A stretch of DNA of 64,000 nt from Flagellimonas sediminis (GTDB lineage: Bacteria > Bacteroidota > Bacteroidia > Flavobacteriales > Flavobacteriaceae), in assembly GCF_010500845.1 (NCBI RefSeq), contig NZ_JAAAMI010000004.1, positions 124,001 through 188,000 of the forward strand, given 5' to 3'. Position 1 is the stretch's first letter. Each line of letters starts with the position of its first letter. The notes below the pieces were generated by a model. That model worked only from the letters and a program-made list of their open reading frames with translations, was not told where the DNA came from and did not search any database. The position numbers and the translations under genes are program-made. Positions 15,751 to 24,138 of this stretch are shown piece by piece.

Positions 15751-16752
15751 ATGAAAAAACCTCACCTCTTCATCATTGGTACATTTTGCTTTAGTCTATT
15801 TTCTTGCGCCAGTTCTGGCTACGTCTATTTGAACTACCCACAAGAACCAGTTTTGGTGCTTCCAAGGGAAATAGATGATATTGCCGTAGTAAACCGTTGC
15901 CTTACGAACGAAGAAGAAAAACCTAACAAAACCTTGGAATCGATTGCCACTGGAGAAATTGTTGGTTCCGATAAATTGGCTTCGGACGAAGCCATTAAGG
16001 GAATCTTTGATGGGCTTAGGAACAAAGATGATATTCGGTTGGTCATTCCAACCACTTTGAGATTACCCGGAACCGGCACCCGGAAAACCCCCGATATACT
16101 GGATTGGGAAAAAGTAAGTGAGATTTGTGATGAAACGGAATCCGATGCCCTTTTGGTTTTGGAAACCTTCGATTCCAACTCTGATTTTGTGTTGAATACC
16201 GCCGTGGAGCAGGTATCCTCCGTGTTGCAAACCGGAAAGCCCAGCGGCAGGATACCACGTCGAGCCCGGGTGAACGTAGTAAGTTATTGGCGTCTTTATG
16301 ATCCGAGCACCAAAACAATATTGGACCAGTTCCAACAAACCCATTTTATGGATTTTGACCTGGCCAACGGCGGAATTCCGTTGACAGCCCTTCCGGAAAC
16401 GGCCTATGCTTCAGGGTTGGATTATACAAGTCGATTGTATCCCAGTTTTTTTAGGGTCAGAAGAGATATGTACAAAAAAGGTAAGGGGCGGGACAAACGC
16501 CTTTTTGATGCCGGTTGGCGCCGTACCGAGGTGGCCAACTGGAACGAAGCCATTTCCATTTGGTCAGAAATTGCCAACGTTCGTAAAAGTAAATCGGCAG
16601 GCAGGGCCGCCTATAATATTGCCGTGGCAAATGAAGTATTGGGCAATACGGACCTAGCATTGGAGTGGGCCCAAAGATCGTATCAAGATTATGGAGACAA
16701 AATGGCCCGTGATTATGCCAAGGTTTTGCTCAGGAGAAAACAGTGGGAATAA
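15751..16752 (+). CDS. DUF6340-like lipoprotein
   Basis: A 333-aa secreted lipoprotein: signal peptide with lipobox LFSC (Cys near residue 19), ATG at 15751 chosen because it begins that signal. The body contains VYLNYPQEPVLVLPREI and later WRLYDPSTKTILDQFQQTHFMDFD, and the C-terminal ~100 residues look helical with a tetratricopeptide-like stretch (WNEAISIWSEIANVRKSKSAGRAAYNIAVANEVLG). This architecture fits the DUF6340 lipoproteins of Bacteroidota, whose function is unknown. Monocistronic. Confidence 0.7.
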   Translation: MKKPHLFIIGTFCFSLFSCASSGYVYLNYPQEPVLVLPREIDDIAVVNRCLTNEEEKPNKTLESIATGEIVGSDKLASDEAIKGIFDGLRNKDDIRLVIPTTLRLPGTGTRKTPDILDWEKVSEICDETESDALLVLETFDSNSDFVLNTAVEQVSSVLQTGKPSGRIPRRARVNVVSYWRLYDPSTKTILDQFQQTHFMDFDLANGGIPLTALPETAYASGLDYTSRLYPSFFRVRRDMYKKGKGRDKRLFDAGWRRTEVANWNEAISIWSEIANVRKSKSAGRAAYNIAVANEVLGNTDLALEWAQRSYQDYGDKMARDYAKVLLRRKQWE

Positions 16753-16985
16753 AATCCTTGGCACAGTCCGAATAAATTTTGCTGGCATAGTGGTCCCGTT
16801 TTATGGACATCCCAAAAACTATTTCCGCAGACCGGAAACGGATGTATAAAGTGATATACGACGCAAGATTCAATCAGATCGTCCTTTTCTTCAAGAGCTA
16901 CATTGCCAGCGTTCCGTAAATCCCCTGCTTGCAAAAGATAAGTCAATACATGACCAAAGCCATTATGAACCATGCGTACTTGCCA
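16730..16985 (-). pseudogene. Possible frameshifted remnant of a small gene
   Basis: Two minus-strand frames look coding in turn. One (from about 16985) gives RWQVRMVHNGFGHVLTYLL and goes on to EEKDDLIESC; further on, the next frame gives SYITLYIRFRSAEIVFGMS and then DHYASKIYSDCAKDFIPTVF before TGA at 16730-16732. Joining them needs one indel near 16850-16870. The end overlaps the convergent DUF6340-like gene by about 22 bp. No homologue is recognised. The 304-bp gap 16753-17056 otherwise holds nothing. Confidence 0.3.
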
Positions 16986-17056
16986 TCGTTACGCCTTATG
17001 TTTTGAAGCAATACTTACTATTTTTTTGAAGCCACGTAACTGTGAATCAAATCCAA

Positions 17057-17815
17057 CTAGAATTGAATAACTTCTTTAAGTTTTTCAAATTCTCCGTTGC
17101 TCATTGATGAGCCATCCAAAGAATTCTTTCTAAATCTATATAAAAAGGCACCTCTCTTTGAACCCGACATGTCTTTCGTGTCCGTTTTCTCCAATATGTT
17201 CAAGGAAAGAATTTTTTTTCTAAAATTTCTCGGGTCAAATTTAGTATCATAGATACTTTCATAAAGAATCTGTAGTTGGGGCAATGTGAAAAGTTGTGGA
17301 AGCAATTCAAATCCCAAGGGTCTGTTCCGCGCCATCAGCCTTAAGCTTCTGATGGCATCCTGGACCATTCTACCATGGTCTAGCAATAGGTCCGGTACAT
17401 CTTTCAAATCAAACCATCTGGCATCATGGTCCTCCACAGCCTTTAGATCAAATTCGTTTATCCTGATCAAACTGTAATAGGCCACGGAAATAACCCGTTC
17501 AACAGGATCGCGGTTCACGGCACCGTAGGTCTTCAATTGCTTTAGATATACATCCCTAAGACCTGTTAGCCGATAAAGTATTTCACTGGCCCCTTGATCC
17601 AAGGACACATCATTTTTAATCAATGCACCAATAAGGGACCATGAACCTTTAAAAGGCTCCACTTTCCTTCGGAATAGAAGCAATTTTAGTTTTTCCGAAT
17701 CGAACCCAAAAATAATACAATCAACTGCAACGGTAATTCTTTGTTGTGGGTCGTATTTACTGCGTAGCACACTACTCTGTTTTAGCGGTGGATTAATGAC
17801 CATAGCACCATCCAT
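17057..17815 (-). CDS. Nudix-family transcriptional regulator (NrtR/AraR-like)
   Basis: A 252-aa protein with an N-terminal Nudix-like domain (about 25-150; VAVDCIIFGF, GSWSLIGALIKNDVSLDQGA) and a C-terminal winged helix (about 165-235; GFELLPQLFTLPQLQILYESIY, RNFRKKIL). The Nudix box lacks the glutamates needed for hydrolysis, as in regulators of the NrtR/AraR type that bind a sugar or nucleotide ligand. It is clearly similar to the AraR candidate at 47.5 kb (same VDCIIFGF, GFELLP, LYESI segments). No sugar genes adjoin it, so its effector and targets are unknown. Preceded on its strand by the secretion genes 265 bp upstream. Confidence 0.85.
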   Translation of the reverse strand: MDGAMVINPPLKQSSVLRSKYDPQQRITVAVDCIIFGFDSEKLKLLLFRRKVEPFKGSWSLIGALIKNDVSLDQGASEILYRLTGLRDVYLKQLKTYGAVNRDPVERVISVAYYSLIRINEFDLKAVEDHDARWFDLKDVPDLLLDHGRMVQDAIRSLRLMARNRPLGFELLPQLFTLPQLQILYESIYDTKFDPRNFRKKILSLNILEKTDTKDMSGSKRGAFLYRFRKNSLDGSSMSNGEFEKLKEVIQF

Positions 17816-17852
17816 TACTGGAAGGCTGCACTCAATATAGTCAAATTCATCA

Positions 17853-17860
17853 CAAAATTA
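17853..17860 (-). promoter_or_regulatory. -7 element of Nudix regulator gene
   Basis: Minus strand TAATTTTG matches TAnnTTTG, 38 nt upstream of the start at 17815. It suggests transcription separate from the hlyD-like gene. Nothing else was identified in 17816-18080. Confidence 0.4.
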
Positions 17861-18080
17861 AGTTGAAAAATAAGAGAAAGCCTTCTGCCTTGATCCTTTA
17901 TGCTCTTTTTCCAAATTGGACCTGTAAAAGTTGCTCTTTTAATGATCGAAAATAAAAATAATGCAATTTCCCTTTTGAGCATCCCAAGTTTGTTCCATCG
18001 ATTTGTATAACCCCAGAACCAAATCAACGATGCCTCGGTAAGCATTTTAATTTCTTATGGGACCGAACCTTCATGGATGC

Positions 18081-19379
18081 TCAATAGCTAAATAAATTCT
18101 TCACCTTGTAGAACAATCTTTCAGCTAAGCTTAGGTCCTCAGTTATGATTTCTGCAGTACCGAGCATTTCTTGCTTAAAATCGATTTTCTGGTTATAAGA
18201 TGTCTTCATACCATCCTTTAACGAAATATACACAACATAGTTTCCTTGGGTATCCGGTGAAATGGAAATATTTTCCACAATGCCGATCAGCATTCCGAAC
18301 TGCTGGTAGGGAAAATTATCCAACTTGATCAGTACCTTTTGGCCTACGTTGATCTTTCCTGCATTTTGGGAAGCGATGGTAAGCCTACCCACAAAGTCCG
18401 ATTTTTTTTTCGGAAGGATGGTAAAAACAACATCACCTTCCGTCACCTGTTGGTTTGTTCCCCAGAATTCATTGAAACTTACGACACCATCAATTGAAGC
18501 GGACAAAACGTATTGGTACCTCCAATCATTGATGGCCTTTTTTAGAGCGTTGAACGAATGCAACAGATTCTTCCTGGTCCGGGCATGTTCCAGCTCTTTA
18601 TTGATGTAGGTTGCCCTTAAATCTTGGTTCGCCGATGAGAGGGCCTCCCTCATTTGTGAGATCGAAATTACCGTACTGTTCATGCTTTTTTTGGCTTGAA
18701 GAAAATCGAGGCCTTTGGATTCGAACTCTTGTTGGGAGATCACCCCTTTTTGGAACAATACTTTGTATCGGTCATATTCTATCTGTTTTAGGTTGAGTTC
18801 TTCCTCTAAAATCTTTTTTTGTTCCATTTGTTCAGAAAGTTGGCTTCTTACTTCCTCTAAGGATATTTTGTTGCCACTCAATCGGTTTTCATATGGAAAT
18901 AGTTCTTTTAATAAAGTGAATTCCAAGTAACTTTTCTCAAACTCTAAATAGGAGGATTCTATATCACCCAAGGTCAATGCGGAAGTAGTCTCCATCGGAA
19001 ATTGAAATCCGTTTTCCACCAAATTGATGGTATCCACAATTTGCATCAAAAGGGACAGATCCCCATAGTTGGAAATGTTTTTAATGATAGCTAATTCCTC
19101 ACCCTTGGTTACGGAATCTCCATTCTTCACAAAAAAGCTCTCAATCTGACCAGAAGAACGGGCCACTACTTTTTCAGTAGGGTTTTTGGTCGTGATCAAC
19201 ACTTTAGCGGACACAAAATCCGGATAGTTGATAATGAACGACAATGCAATAAGAATACACACAAAGGCAAAGACCAAGGTAATGCCCCACCTTACGATCC
19301 AAGATGGGGGTGTACCAAGAATCTCCTGAACTTCCTCAGACCTTAGATTCAACTTTATTACATCCTTCTTCCCCTCCAT
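18081..19379 (-). CDS. HlyD-family membrane fusion protein of peptide exporter
   Basis: A 432-aa periplasmic adaptor for the adjacent ABC exporter. ATG 19379 is chosen, 2 bp after the exporter stop; a TTG two codons further upstream overlaps it. One membrane helix (about 31-52, ITLVFAFVCILIALSFI), a lipoyl-like half-motif (SGQIESFFVKNGDSVTKGEELAII, about 90-113), a long coiled-coil region (about 130-280, rich in EQMEQKKILEEEL) and a beta-barrel domain with GKINVGQKVLIKLDNFPYQQFG. Family size and layout are those of bacteriocin/microcin exporters. Last gene of the peptide operon. Confidence 0.9.
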   Translation of the reverse strand: MEGKKDVIKLNLRSEEVQEILGTPPSWIVRWGITLVFAFVCILIALSFIINYPDFVSAKVLITTKNPTEKVVARSSGQIESFFVKNGDSVTKGEELAIIKNISNYGDLSLLMQIVDTINLVENGFQFPMETTSALTLGDIESSYLEFEKSYLEFTLLKELFPYENRLSGNKISLEEVRSQLSEQMEQKKILEEELNLKQIEYDRYKVLFQKGVISQQEFESKGLDFLQAKKSMNSTVISISQMREALSSANQDLRATYINKELEHARTRKNLLHSFNALKKAINDWRYQYVLSASIDGVVSFNEFWGTNQQVTEGDVVFTILPKKKSDFVGRLTIASQNAGKINVGQKVLIKLDNFPYQQFGMLIGIVENISISPDTQGNYVVYISLKDGMKTSYNQKIDFKQEMLGTAEIITEDLSLAERLFYKVKNLFSY

Positions 19380-19381
19380 GG

Positions 19382-21616
19382 TCAATTGGTCAGTTTTAGC
19401 TTTTCAAGGGCAAGTTGGTTCCTTACCAGATTAAAATATGCACCGCCTTTGGTAATTAGGGATTCATGGTTGCCAATTTCCTTTATCATCCCCTTTTCAA
19501 GTACCACGATCTGATCGGCATTCTGTACCGTGCTCAAACGGTGGGCAATGATCAAGACGGTCCTGTTTTTAAAAAAAACATCAAGGTTTTCCATGATCTC
19601 GGATTCATTGGAGGCATCCAATGCGGAAGTCGCCTCGTCAAAGAATAGAAAATGGGGGTCTTTATATAGGGCTCGGGCAATGAATATGCGCTGCTTTTGA
19701 CCCGTACTGATACCTATACCCTCATTCCCGATTTTGGTGTTGAACCCCAATGGCAATGATTGTACAAACTCATAGATATTGGCCAATTTTACGGACTGGA
19801 GCAGTTTTTCCTCATCGATTACATCTACCCCTACAGCGATGTTACCGGCTATGGTATCGTTAAAAATATAGCCTTCTTGCATGACCACTCCGCAACTTGC
19901 CCTCCAAGCGGTATGTGATATATCGCGCAGGTTATGGTCCCCAAACAAAATCTTACCCTCGTTTGGCTCATAAAACTTAAGGATGAGTTTCATGAGAGTG
20001 GTTTTGCCGCTTCCGCTCATGCCCACTATGGCTGTTTTTTTTCCAGCAGGAATTGTCAGTGATAATTTATTCATCACATTGACATCGTTCCCCAAATACC
20101 TAAATGAGATATTATCGATGTTGATATCATTATCAGGACCGATCCTGGATATGTAGGTCCTGTTCTCGTTTTCTTCATTTTCCTTGTCATGAATCTCTCC
20201 CAATCGTTCCAAACTTATCTTTGCATCCTGTGCTGTTCTAATGAAATTGACCAACTGTAAAATAGGTGAATTCAACTGACCTATTATATATTGGATGGAG
20301 AGCATCATACCCAAAGTAATGTTCCCGTTGATCACCATGATGGCCGAGGTGAACGTAATGGCAATATTCTTCAACTCATTTATAAAGGAGGATCCAATTT
20401 CCTGCGTCTGCTCCAAGGCCAGGTTTTGCATGTTCACCTTAAAGAGTCGGGCCTGGACAAATTCCCAGCCCCATCGTTTCTTTTTTTCGGCATTGTTCAT
20501 TTTTATTTCCTGCATACCGTTGATCAACTCAATGACCGTGCTCTGTTCTTGGCTCAACTGGGAAAAACGTTTGTGGTCCAGTTCCTTTCTGCGTTTCAGA
20601 AAGAACAATATCCAAACCACATAAAGGGCACTTCCCACTATGAATATGCTGAAAATGGATATGTCATAATAGATAAGCACCAAACCAAAGACAAAAAGGT
20701 TGGCCAAGGAAAAAAGAGTATTAAGGGTGTCACTTGTAAGAAGACGTTCTATACGGCTATGATCGTTGATCCGTTGCATGATATCGCCGGTCATCCTGGT
20801 ATCAAAATAAGAGATGGGCAGGGCCATCAATTTGATAAAAAAATCGGATATCAGGGAAATATTGATCCGTGTACTAAGATGGAGCAAGATCCAACTCCTA
20901 AAAAACTCCACACTTATCCTACCCAAAAAAAGTAAAATCTGTCCAAATAAAACTGCATAGATGAAACTGATATCCTGGTTCTGTATCCCAATATCCACAA
21001 TACTTTGGGTAAGAAAAGGAAAAATCAGTTGCAACAAGCTGCCAACCAAAAGCCCTACACAAAGTTGAACTACCAGTGTTCTATATTTGAAAAGATATTG
21101 ATAGAGGAAGAGCAAGGACTTCTTATCCGTCCTTTCCCATTTTTGTGATCTAAATTTTGGGGTGACCTCAAGTAAAAGTGCAATACCCTCGTTCGTGGCC
21201 TCATTGGCATTGTTCCCGATCCAACGGGTCAAGAACTCTTCTTTTTGAAAAGAAATCAGTCCAAATGCCGGATCGGAGATATAGATCACATCATCCTTGA
21301 TCTTATAGATGACCACAAAATGGCTTTTGTCCCAATGGGCAATAAGGGGAAGTGGGGCATTTTTGAGTTTTTGATAGTTGGTCTTTAGAGCTAAGGACTT
21401 AAATCCGATTTTTTCAGCTGCATCGCTCAATTTTAATAGGTTACTACCTTCCCTCGTGGTTTCTGTAAGCTCTCTGATCTGCTTCAACGAAATGAGCTTA
21501 CCATAATATTTGGCAACTATTTTTAGGCATGTAGGGCCGCAATCCTTTAGATCGGGCTGCTTGTAGAAGGGAAAGTTTTTTTTCAAAGGGTAAAAGCTAA
21601 TTTGACATTTACTCAA
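19382..21616 (-). CDS. Peptidase-containing ABC transporter (C39 peptidase, PCAT)
   Basis: A 744-aa exporter that cleaves double-glycine leaders and pumps out the mature peptide. Residues 1-130 form an N-terminal C39 peptidase with the catalytic set intact: Gln20, Cys26 (KDCGPTC), His99 (SHFVVIY) and Asp115 (SDPAFG). Residues about 160-440 are a six-helix ABC membrane domain. The C-terminal ATPase has Walker A GMSGSGKTT, signature STGQKQR and Walker B FLFFDEATSALD, and the H-loop IIAHRLST. No ATG fits the frame: the start is TTG 21616 (or TTG 21583), an oddity. A hairpin terminator precedes it. Substrates are surely the three peptides encoded just upstream. Confidence 0.95.
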   Translation of the reverse strand: MSKCQISFYPLKKNFPFYKQPDLKDCGPTCLKIVAKYYGKLISLKQIRELTETTREGSNLLKLSDAAEKIGFKSLALKTNYQKLKNAPLPLIAHWDKSHFVVIYKIKDDVIYISDPAFGLISFQKEEFLTRWIGNNANEATNEGIALLLEVTPKFRSQKWERTDKKSLLFLYQYLFKYRTLVVQLCVGLLVGSLLQLIFPFLTQSIVDIGIQNQDISFIYAVLFGQILLFLGRISVEFFRSWILLHLSTRINISLISDFFIKLMALPISYFDTRMTGDIMQRINDHSRIERLLTSDTLNTLFSLANLFVFGLVLIYYDISIFSIFIVGSALYVVWILFFLKRRKELDHKRFSQLSQEQSTVIELINGMQEIKMNNAEKKKRWGWEFVQARLFKVNMQNLALEQTQEIGSSFINELKNIAITFTSAIMVINGNITLGMMLSIQYIIGQLNSPILQLVNFIRTAQDAKISLERLGEIHDKENEENENRTYISRIGPDNDINIDNISFRYLGNDVNVMNKLSLTIPAGKKTAIVGMSGSGKTTLMKLILKFYEPNEGKILFGDHNLRDISHTAWRASCGVVMQEGYIFNDTIAGNIAVGVDVIDEEKLLQSVKLANIYEFVQSLPLGFNTKIGNEGIGISTGQKQRIFIARALYKDPHFLFFDEATSALDASNESEIMENLDVFFKNRTVLIIAHRLSTVQNADQIVVLEKGMIKEIGNHESLITKGGAYFNLVRNQLALEKLKLTN

Positions 21617-21630
21617 TATGCCGTAAAAAC

Positions 21631-21662
21631 AATTGGGAATACCCCATGAAGTATTCCCAATT
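21631..21662 (-). terminator. Hairpin terminator between peptide genes and exporter gene
   Basis: AATTGGGAATAC (21631-21642) and GTATTCCCAATT (21651-21662) form a perfect 12-bp stem with an 8-nt loop; on the minus strand it is followed by GTTTTTACGG. It sits in the 66-bp gap after the third peptide gene. Partial termination would give many peptide transcripts per exporter transcript. Confidence 0.75.
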
Positions 21663-21682
21663 TCATTTTCGATTACCCTGCT

Positions 21683-21862
21683 TTAATAGCAGTAATCTAT
21701 CCCGGAGTGCCAAACACCTGAACAATACGCAGCTGCTTGTGAACACGTTGGGAAATTGTAGACGACTTGTGCATATTGGTGGTCACACCTCAAGGTCGCG
21801 CCACCCAATATCTTCTTTTGTTCATTTTTGGACAGCTCTTGTCCGAGATCCAACTTTTTCAT
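21683..21862 (-). CDS. Double-glycine leader peptide precursor C (four Cys)
   Basis: A 59-aa precursor not reported by long-frame searches. Leader of 21 residues ending LGQELSKNEQKKILGG, then a 38-residue core with Cys at core positions 5, 19, 26 and 37. The leader is nearly identical to those of the next two genes while the cores differ, as in tandem bacteriocin-like families. The core keeps the C-x6-C spacing and the YC-xG motif. Expected to be cleaved after GG by the C39 peptidase and to form two disulfides. It ends 20 bp before the terminator hairpin. Confidence 0.85.
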   Translation of the reverse strand: MKKLDLGQELSKNEQKKILGGATLRCDHQYAQVVYNFPTCSQAAAYCSGVWHSGIDYCY

Positions 21863-21898
21863 GATTTAGAATATTTAGGTTCAACTTTTAGTTGTGGA

Positions 21899-22099
21899 TT
21901 ACCAACAAGACACCATGGATCCTTGATAATAAACTCCGGCACAATATGCAGGTCCGTTAGAACAGTTCACGACGGGGTTGCCCACCGTTACGTATTGATA
22001 TTCCGGGGGGTTGTGAGGAGCGTAGCAGATCACCCCTCCACCTAGAATTTTCTTTTGTTCGTTTTTGGACAATTCCTGCCCAAGACTCAATCTTTTCAT
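21899..22099 (-). CDS. Double-glycine leader peptide precursor B (four Cys)
   Basis: A 66-aa precursor: 21-residue leader (MKRLS, then LGQELSKNEQKKILGG) and a 45-residue core with Cys at 4, 25, 32 and 44. Core motifs shared with precursor A are NCSxGPAYCxG and a V-x-S-C end. The core is rich in Tyr, Gly, Asn and Pro, near neutral in charge, and lacks the YGNGV box of pediocin-like bacteriocins. Secreted after cleavage; activity unknown. Confidence 0.9.
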   Translation of the reverse strand: MKRLSLGQELSKNEQKKILGGGVICYAPHNPPEYQYVTVGNPVVNCSNGPAYCAGVYYQGSMVSCW

Positions 22100-22120
22100 T
22101 TTTATGGCCTTAAAGATTGA

Positions 22121-22309
22121 TCAAGAACAGGATGTAACATATCCATTATGGGCCCCTTGGCAATAAGCCGGTCCATAAGAGCAGTTAGAGAAATTGTACA
22201 CGGTAACATAATCATGCAGGTTGTTGCTCCAACATGTCAAGGTTGCTCCCCCAAGGATCTTCTTTTGTTCGTTCTTGGACAGTTCCTGTCCTAAATTCAA
22301 TTTGTTCAT
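22121..22309 (-). CDS. Double-glycine leader peptide precursor A (four Cys)
   Basis: A 62-aa precursor, first of the tandem three: leader MNKLN + LGQELSKNEQKKILGG and a 41-residue core with Cys at 5, 22, 29 and 40. It shares ATLxC with precursor C and NCSxGPAYCxG with precursor B, so the three cores form one family. The first gene follows a 146-bp AT-rich gap from the glycosyltransferase gene. No clear TAnnTTTG was found there. Confidence 0.9.
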   Translation of the reverse strand: MNKLNLGQELSKNEQKKILGGATLTCWSNNLHDYVTVYNFSNCSYGPAYCQGAHNGYVTSCS

Positions 22310-22455
22310 AGTTTTCAGAAATAAATGATTAGTAAATATTTAACACCCTTAAATTATAAAAATTTAAATAAAATCCTACATTTTTAGTAATATAATTTTT
22401 ACAATAAAATATATTTACCAATATCACAATTCCATTTGTGGACAAATCCCTTGAA

Positions 22456-24063
22456 TTATTTGACTTCTACTAGGTTTTCAAAGGCCATTCGCTTTATGGT
22501 ATCAAAAAGAAGTTTTTGGTATTGTACATTGTCAATGGTAAGGTCGTCTTCAAAATATTTGGTCAGTTCAGATGCCAACGCTCGGATATTACCTTTACCT
22601 ATGTGGCTGAGAAGGGCTGCGTCCAGGCCATCATGTCTTGTTTCAACAATATCAAGATTCATAATGTTAGGATGTAGTGTAATCACATATCTTACGCCAG
22701 TATCATCCAAATTTTCCATAAGCATACTTCCATCGTTATTTTCTGAGAGCACATTAACATCCCATGAGCTTTCAAAAACTTCAACTCCCTCTGCAAGCTC
22801 AATCCCATGTTCCATCCAATTTTCACTAAAAAAGAACCTTGATGCCAAAGCATAACGATGCATATCTTGCAAATACAAGTGTTCCTTAATACCCACATGG
22901 TCTTCGTTCAGTTTGGACAACATAATATATTTGTTTCTTTCCAATCCATAGACCTCTTCCAGTAATCCGGTAAATTTGTCCTGTTTTCTTGCATTGATAT
23001 GATTACTCAACTCCCAAAAATTGGCCAGGTAAACATCATCTATCCGATGTAACAGATGAATGGTTCTTGCAAAAGTCCTTTTAACGCCAGTACCATTTAT
23101 ATACTCTGCAACATTTAGGTCGGTCTTTTTTTTACCATTTATCATATGCAAAGGACCATTGTGGAAGTAAGCATACAGCCTATTTTCCACGTCAATGTGT
23201 TGACATTGATATAGTATGTTGTAGTATACGGAGGGGTACTCTAACCGGAGTCGTTTTGAAAGATGGTTAAGTACAAAAGCCTCTTTTTTGCAACCTCCTA
23301 CGGGATGGATAAGTTTTACATGGGGGATGTCCGAAAATCTCCAATAATCCTCATACAATGGATTTATGACCGGTTCTTCGAACAAATAGGACACTGAAAC
23401 CTCCTCTTTCTTTGATAGATAGTACAACGAAACCTGTTCTATCAACCAATTCAATTTGCCAACGTCCACAAGCTCCAATTTGTCTGGATTTTTCGAAATG
23501 AGTGCATTGGCTTCTTCACAATATCTTTTGATGAAATCCAGGTCACCACCACCTAAGATTCCTGCATTACACGCATAAATATGGTCATCCTTGTGTTTCT
23601 CCTTTAAATGGTCTGGGATTTTGAATCCTTTTTCATGTACGGTTTCCAGAATCTCCTTATTGAAGAAAAGGTCCATTTCCAGATTTGATGCGATAAGTCC
23701 AGCCTCAGAAAATGATTTTGGAAAGGGTTGCCATAGGTATATATCTCCATCAACATGTAAGAACGGTTCATCCTGAACGGAATAAGTCTTGATCTTTGCC
23801 AAAGAAAACAGCTCGGGCCTGCATTGAAAGGATTCATCAAATATGAGGTGTACTTTGGTATAGGGAAGTTTTAACACGTCAATTAATATGTGTTTGCCCA
23901 ACTCATCGGTATAAAGCTCCACACGTTCATATTGTCTTCGCAACGTTAAACAGCTGAGAGCCCATGACATCCAATGGTATTCCGCAGACCTCCACCCCGC
24001 CTTGATATCCAGGTTGGTCACACCATCGTTTAGTCCCGTCCAAAAGGTCTGCGTAATTTTCAT
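22456..24063 (-). CDS. DUF6734-like glycosyltransferase with extra C-terminal domain
   Basis: A 535-aa cytoplasmic protein. The N-terminal ~330 residues resemble DUF6734 and the GT-A glycosyltransferase pattern: FLHVDGDIYLW with a DGD metal motif at 105-107, and YACNAGILGGGDLDFI (163-178), like the NAG..GG acceptor-loop segment of such enzymes. Residues about 330-430 are helical, and about 445-533 form a compact C-terminal region (DGSMLMENLDD, then a helix-rich end GNIRALASELTKYF) that may be a PqqD/RRE-like leader-binding domain. It heads the peptide operon, so the peptides are the natural candidate acceptors. Glycosylation is inference; donor sugar unknown. Confidence 0.7.
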   Translation of the reverse strand: MKITQTFWTGLNDGVTNLDIKAGWRSAEYHWMSWALSCLTLRRQYERVELYTDELGKHILIDVLKLPYTKVHLIFDESFQCRPELFSLAKIKTYSVQDEPFLHVDGDIYLWQPFPKSFSEAGLIASNLEMDLFFNKEILETVHEKGFKIPDHLKEKHKDDHIYACNAGILGGGDLDFIKRYCEEANALISKNPDKLELVDVGKLNWLIEQVSLYYLSKKEEVSVSYLFEEPVINPLYEDYWRFSDIPHVKLIHPVGGCKKEAFVLNHLSKRLRLEYPSVYYNILYQCQHIDVENRLYAYFHNGPLHMINGKKKTDLNVAEYINGTGVKRTFARTIHLLHRIDDVYLANFWELSNHINARKQDKFTGLLEEVYGLERNKYIMLSKLNEDHVGIKEHLYLQDMHRYALASRFFFSENWMEHGIELAEGVEVFESSWDVNVLSENNDGSMLMENLDDTGVRYVITLHPNIMNLDIVETRHDGLDAALLSHIGKGNIRALASELTKYFEDDLTIDNVQYQKLLFDTIKRMAFENLVEVK

Positions 24064-24138
24064 AAATACAATATATTAAGTTTTTTCTTACTTTAAACAT
24101 GGAAAATAAGTATATATTTAATCGATATTATATTCTCA

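Noticed and set aside
17815..18045. 76-codon minus-strand frame between the regulator and the HlyD gene
   Set aside because: No start context, no recognisable domain, composition unlike the neighbours; a -7 element for the regulator lies within it.
20291..20935. Plus-strand frame of 214 codons inside the exporter gene
   Set aside because: Shadow of the ABC transporter membrane domain.
21617..21680. 17-codon frame (MKLGILHGVFPIVFTAY) in front of the exporter gene
   Set aside because: Made of the terminator hairpin sequence itself; no leader-peptide features.
21683..22309. Pediocin-like (class IIa) bacteriocins
   Set aside because: The cores lack YGNGV and have a different cysteine layout.
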